The position numbers were made by a program, and so were the translations under genes. A stretch of DNA of 31,812 nucleotides from a virus, in IMG/VR virus record IMGVR_UViG_3300031774_000078, positions 1-31,812 of that record, one strand, 5' to 3'. Shown here piece after piece: positions 29,815-31,812 of this stretch (its first letter is position 1; each line of letters opens with the position of its first letter). The notes beneath the pieces are model-generated. The model did no database searches and was not told where the DNA came from. It saw only the letters and a list, made by a program, of their open reading frames with translations.

Positions 29815-30378
29815 GTCAACCAGCGAATGGCTCGCAGACTCCATCCAATATGCGTGATCTACCGACCCTAATGGGCGAAATTCTTTGGAGCAAAAGCTCC
29901 CAACCCTTGTGCCTGTACGCCTACAGCTTCCAGACTGCCAAACAATCACCATGCTGCCAACAACGTTGCCGCCGACAGGCTTACCTGTTTCTGGAGAAAG
30001 GAACTGCACCCGGCCGCGAAGAAACCAAAGCTCGCTGGCCTTGCCCACAACAAACCTGTGGAACCACTTCACATCGACCGTGGATGGCATAAGGGCAACA
30101 ACAGAATCGACCTCCCTATCCCTAACAGCGTGCCAGGCCCTAGACATAAACTCTGCGCTCTTTGAGTAGGGTGGGTTAATGAATACGCTAGACCCAAGGC
30201 TTGACCAGTCGCTGCCAAGCGCATCACTCTTCACGGTGAAGAACCTGGGGCACAACGCATTGTCTGGGCTTGCGCAGGCATCACCAGTAAACCTGAATCG
30301 CTCGTTTAGCCTAAGAAACAGAGACTCGGGTGTCCTCCAGTTATCCTTAGAGTCCTCCCTATTACGCCTGTGGCTCAT
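29803..30378 (-). CDS. Phage-type DNA N6-adenine methyltransferase
   Basis: The product is 191 residues. DNWRTPESLFLRLNERFRFTGDACAS near the N-terminus and INPPYSKSAEFMSRAW with the catalytic NPPY motif (68-71) are characteristic of the short phage Dam-like (DNA N-6-adenine-methyltransferase) family. FLRGRVQFL and GGNVVGSMVIVW (about 118-150) are also typical of this family. The enzyme would methylate adenine in phage DNA for protection from restriction; the target site is not determined. It overlaps the upstream gene in ATGA and is the last gene of the recombinase operon. Confidence 0.85.
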   Translation of the reverse strand: MSHRRNREDSKDNWRTPESLFLRLNERFRFTGDACASPDNALCPRFFTVKSDALGSDWSSLGSSVFINPPYSKSAEFMSRAWHAVRDREVDSVVALMPSTVDVKWFHRFVVGKASELWFLRGRVQFLSPETGKPVGGNVVGSMVIVWQSGSCRRTGTRVGSFCSKEFRPLGSVDHAYWMESASHSLVDLIT

Positions 30379-30692
30379 CTTGACCCCAGAGACATGTTGT
30401 TCTTCGCGTACTCGTGCATCTGCTCGTAAAGGTCCGAATTGATGCCTCCTTTAACGGATCTCATAACCTTAACCCTCCCGGACTCATATCCCAGTATGAG
30501 CAAAGACAGGTCCGTAAGAACGAACGTGTGGACTACCCGACCGCCGCCCTTCGGCACAGACCTCATAAAGTATGATATCCTGCCCTCTATCTCCTCGGAC
30601 ATGTGGTCCTCTACCGAGAGCAATCTCCGCATCCTTATGGCAATCCAAATGCGCTTAAATAATTTAAATATTATACGTGCAGCCTTAATCAT
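30375..30692 (-). CDS. Unknown protein between recombinase and adenine methyltransferase
   Basis: The product is 105 residues and overlaps the recombinase end by 8 nt. The N-terminal 25 residues (IKAARIIFKLFKRIWIAIRMRR) form a strongly basic amphipathic helix, suitable for membrane-surface or nucleic-acid contact. The rest is mixed alpha/beta: RISYFMRSVPKGGGRVVHTFVLTDLSLLILGY. No family is recognised. Its place in the operon is the only clue to function. Confidence 0.55.
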   Translation of the reverse strand: MIKAARIIFKLFKRIWIAIRMRRLLSVEDHMSEEIEGRISYFMRSVPKGGGRVVHTFVLTDLSLLILGYESGRVKVMRSVKGGINSDLYEQMHEYAKNNMSLGSR

Positions 30693-31392
30693 CTTGACCC
30701 CCAGTCAGAACGTCTCCCCGGGCAATCTCTTGAGCCTTATTTTCGTAGTGCTCTTTGATTGATGTAGCGTTGAATTTACTTCCCCTTCTGTTAACAATAC
30801 CCTTCTGGAAAAGTTTTTCAGATATAGCCCTTAAGCTTAGACCCTGGTCGCGAAGCTTGTATATTAAGGCAACCGTAGCCTGCTCTGCCTTGTCCTTGGA
30901 CAGAACACCATCAGCGTCCGCCTTAAAACCAAACGGAACCGTCCCATTGCGCTTGCCCTGCCTTCTCTTAGCCCTTAGCGCAGCCCGCGTCCGCATTCTA
31001 ATCATAGCCAACTCGTATTCGGCAAACACGTCAAGTATCTGTCGAATCATTCTTGCTGAAGGGTCATCACTGCAATCGATGCCGTCTGCGCTCACAATCC
31101 TGGCACCCTTTTTGGACACAATATGCTCGATTGTTGACGCCATCATTACATCTCTAGCAATACGGTCCCTTTTGGAAACAAGAAGTACATCTCCCTCTGA
31201 AATATCATTCAACGCATCCATCAGAGCGTCTCTTTTCTCCATGGGCGCTGCACCAGATACGCCATGGTCGGTATGAATCGCATCGATTTCAAGCCCCATA
31301 GAGTCCGCAAACCTCTTGCAATCCTCAAGCTGAGCCTCTGGACCAAGCTTCTGATCCTCTGTGCTAACCCTTAAATATACTACCGCACCCAT
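30685..31392 (-). CDS. Serine recombinase (resolvase/invertase family)
   Basis: The product is 235 residues. The catalytic domain has AVVYLRVSTEDQ with nucleophile Ser10 and Arg8, DHGVSGAAPMEKRDALMDAL, GDVLLVSKRDRIARD with the conserved Arg77 and Arg80, and the long E-helix (MIRQILDVFAEYELAMIRMRTRAALRAKRRQG). A small C-terminal helix-turn-helix (about 180-215: GLSLRAISEKLFQKGIVNRRG) binds DNA. It lacks the large recombinase and zinc-ribbon domains of phiC31-type integrases, so it is closer to resolvases, invertases or short phage integrases. Possible roles are integration, genome dimer resolution or inversion. No crossover site was identified nearby. Confidence 0.85.
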   Translation of the reverse strand: MGAVVYLRVSTEDQKLGPEAQLEDCKRFADSMGLEIDAIHTDHGVSGAAPMEKRDALMDALNDISEGDVLLVSKRDRIARDVMMASTIEHIVSKKGARIVSADGIDCSDDPSARMIRQILDVFAEYELAMIRMRTRAALRAKRRQGKRNGTVPFGFKADADGVLSKDKAEQATVALIYKLRDQGLSLRAISEKLFQKGIVNRRGSKFNATSIKEHYENKAQEIARGDVLTGGQDD

Positions 31393-31393
31393 A

Positions 31394-31570
31394 TCACTTG
31401 CCCTCCACGTTGGCTCGAATAAACCTACTGGCGAGGAACCTGATTACGTCAACCCTGGACATCTTAATTCCCATGTCAGATTGCAGGTGAGCTGAAATAA
31501 CCTCAAGCATAGATCTTACCTCGAGGTGCGGGTCGTGAACAGGAAAGTTCGGTGAAGATTTGTGTGACAT
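31394..31570 (-). CDS. Small RHH-like regulator, first gene of the recombinase operon
   Basis: The product is 58 residues from the ATG at 31570, with AAGGAG at good spacing; a longer frame to 31621 would run over the promoter. MSRVDVIRFLASRFIRANV at the C-terminus looks like the helical part of a ribbon-helix-helix domain, preceded by EVRSMLEVISAHLQSDMGIK. It lies 1 nt before the recombinase ATG and directly downstream of a strong promoter with two matched inverted repeats, so autoregulation of the recombinase operon is likely. The beta strand is less clear than in classic members. Confidence 0.6.
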   Translation of the reverse strand: MSHKSSPNFPVHDPHLEVRSMLEVISAHLQSDMGIKMSRVDVIRFLASRFIRANVEGK

Positions 31571-31589
31571 AACTGCTCCTTCTTTGTTG

Positions 31590-31646
31590 GTATACTGAAT
31601 GTATAGAAGGATGTGTCGCATGTCAACATGTAAACTAAATGTTTAC
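31590..31646. promoter_or_regulatory. Pair of matched operator-like inverted repeats
   Basis: GTATACTGAATGTATAG (31590-31606) and GTAAACTAAATGTTTAC (31630-31646) are both near-perfect inverted repeats with a 5-nt centre. They match each other at 13 of 17 positions, share the core ACTRAATGT, and lie exactly 40 bp apart, close to four helical turns. They flank the -35 box, and the lower one covers the -10 box. Confidence 0.6.
31598..31626 (-). promoter_or_regulatory. Strong leftward sigma-70 promoter of the recombinase operon
   Basis: On the minus strand a perfect TTGACA (31626-31621), a 17-nt spacer and TACATT (31603-31598, four of six) lie 27 nt before the regulator's ATG. The -10 box falls inside the lower operator repeat. 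Confidence 0.65.
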
Positions 31647-31812
31647 TACATAGTCGATGTGTATGAGTACGACTTCCCGTTTTTCTCAAGTATCCCAAAC
31701 TTCACCAACTGGTTCATTACGCTTACCGAAAGGCTGTTTCTCGAGGGTGTAAAGCATCCCGGTGGCGCTATTTTTTTAATCTGCTCGACCGTTATCGTCT
31801 CACCAACCGTAT
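31646..31812 (-). CDS. 3' end of a further leftward gene, partial
   Basis: The frame is open from the window edge to a TAG at 31648-31646, giving the last 54 residues of a protein whose start lies outside. It reads ...TITVEQIKKIAPPGCFTP, then SVSVMNQLVKFGILEKNG and ends SYTSTM. Helices followed by FGILEKNGKSYSY look like a winged-helix DNA-binding domain. No stop interrupts the frame and the codon use is ordinary. It may be another regulator upstream of the recombinase operon. Confidence 0.55.
   Translation of the reverse strand, partial: TVGETITVEQIKKIAPPGCFTPSRNSLSVSVMNQLVKFGILEKNGKSYSYTSTM

Noticed and set aside
31571-31621. Longer 75-aa start for the small regulator of the recombinase operon
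   Set aside because: It would place the coding start over the -10 box and lower operator, while the ATG at 31570 has a proper AAGGAG site.
1-31812. tRNA or rRNA genes
   Set aside because: No cloverleaf-like or ribosomal sequence was noticed on either strand by eye. The window is almost entirely protein-coding.

Overview
This window reads as tightly packed DNA of a tailed bacteriophage (Caudoviricetes), or of an integrated or episomal relative. It carries a large terminase subunit, portal, minor head protein, prohead protease with scaffold, major capsid protein, tail proteins, a tail fibre, a lysozyme-like enzyme and a phage replication/recombination set. Most neighbouring genes touch or overlap by 1-20 nt, and no stretch longer than about 160 bp lacks a gene. 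The host cannot be named. The fibre repeat style is one I associate with aquatic-phage fibres, and the SSB, RuvC, DnaB and candidate sigma-70 promoters fit a Gram-negative host, but this is inference.

Layout: (1) 1-18932, plus strand: tail or baseplate-like protein (possibly cut by the window edge), small appendage protein, 1068-aa repeat tail fibre, a membrane/coiled-coil protein, two ribbon-helix-helix-like proteins, a three-module phage protein, T4 gp21-like protease fused to an acidic scaffold, T4 gp23-like capsid protein, a strong terminator, portal, minor head protein, four small unknown genes, a large tail tip or hub candidate and three small membrane proteins that may belong to lysis. 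(2) 18915-23828, minus strand: unknown gene, RuvC-like resolvase, cytosine-C5 methyltransferase with a second ORF almost completely overlapping it in another frame, a small conserved protein, SSB, DUF1071/Sak-type annealing protein, YqaJ/lambda-type exonuclease, a small protein and an XRE-type regulator. (3) 23829-23958: a divergent control region. (4) 23959-29814, plus strand: initiator-like protein, DnaC-like loader, DnaB-like helicase, lytic transglycosylase, probable small terminase, large terminase, two tiny single-span membrane ORFs, a MazG-like enzyme and a small RHH-like protein. (5) 29803-31812, minus strand: phage-type adenine methyltransferase, unknown protein, serine recombinase, a 58-aa RHH-like protein with a promoter and paired operators, and the 3' end of a further gene.

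How the genes could work together (inference): the XRE regulator and the RHH protein sit at the head of two leftward operons, each with a sigma-70-like promoter and nearby inverted repeats. The exonuclease, annealing protein, SSB and RuvC form a complete double-strand-break recombination cassette. Initiator, DnaC and DnaB would recruit host polymerase, since no polymerase gene is visible here. Two DNA methyltransferases could mask phage DNA from restriction. The serine recombinase plus XRE regulator suggest a temperate or plasmid-like life cycle, although no attachment site was recognised.

The most interesting signals are: the 855-nt same-strand dual-coding methyltransferase locus, where both frames look like conserved protein families; a canonical ribosome binding site and ATG inside the protease-scaffold gene that would yield a separate scaffold protein; the matched operator pair flanking the recombinase-operon promoter; tiny membrane ORFs nested around the terminase genes; and hairpins that cover ribosome binding sites in the structural operon. 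All assignments come from reading motifs by eye. No database search was run.
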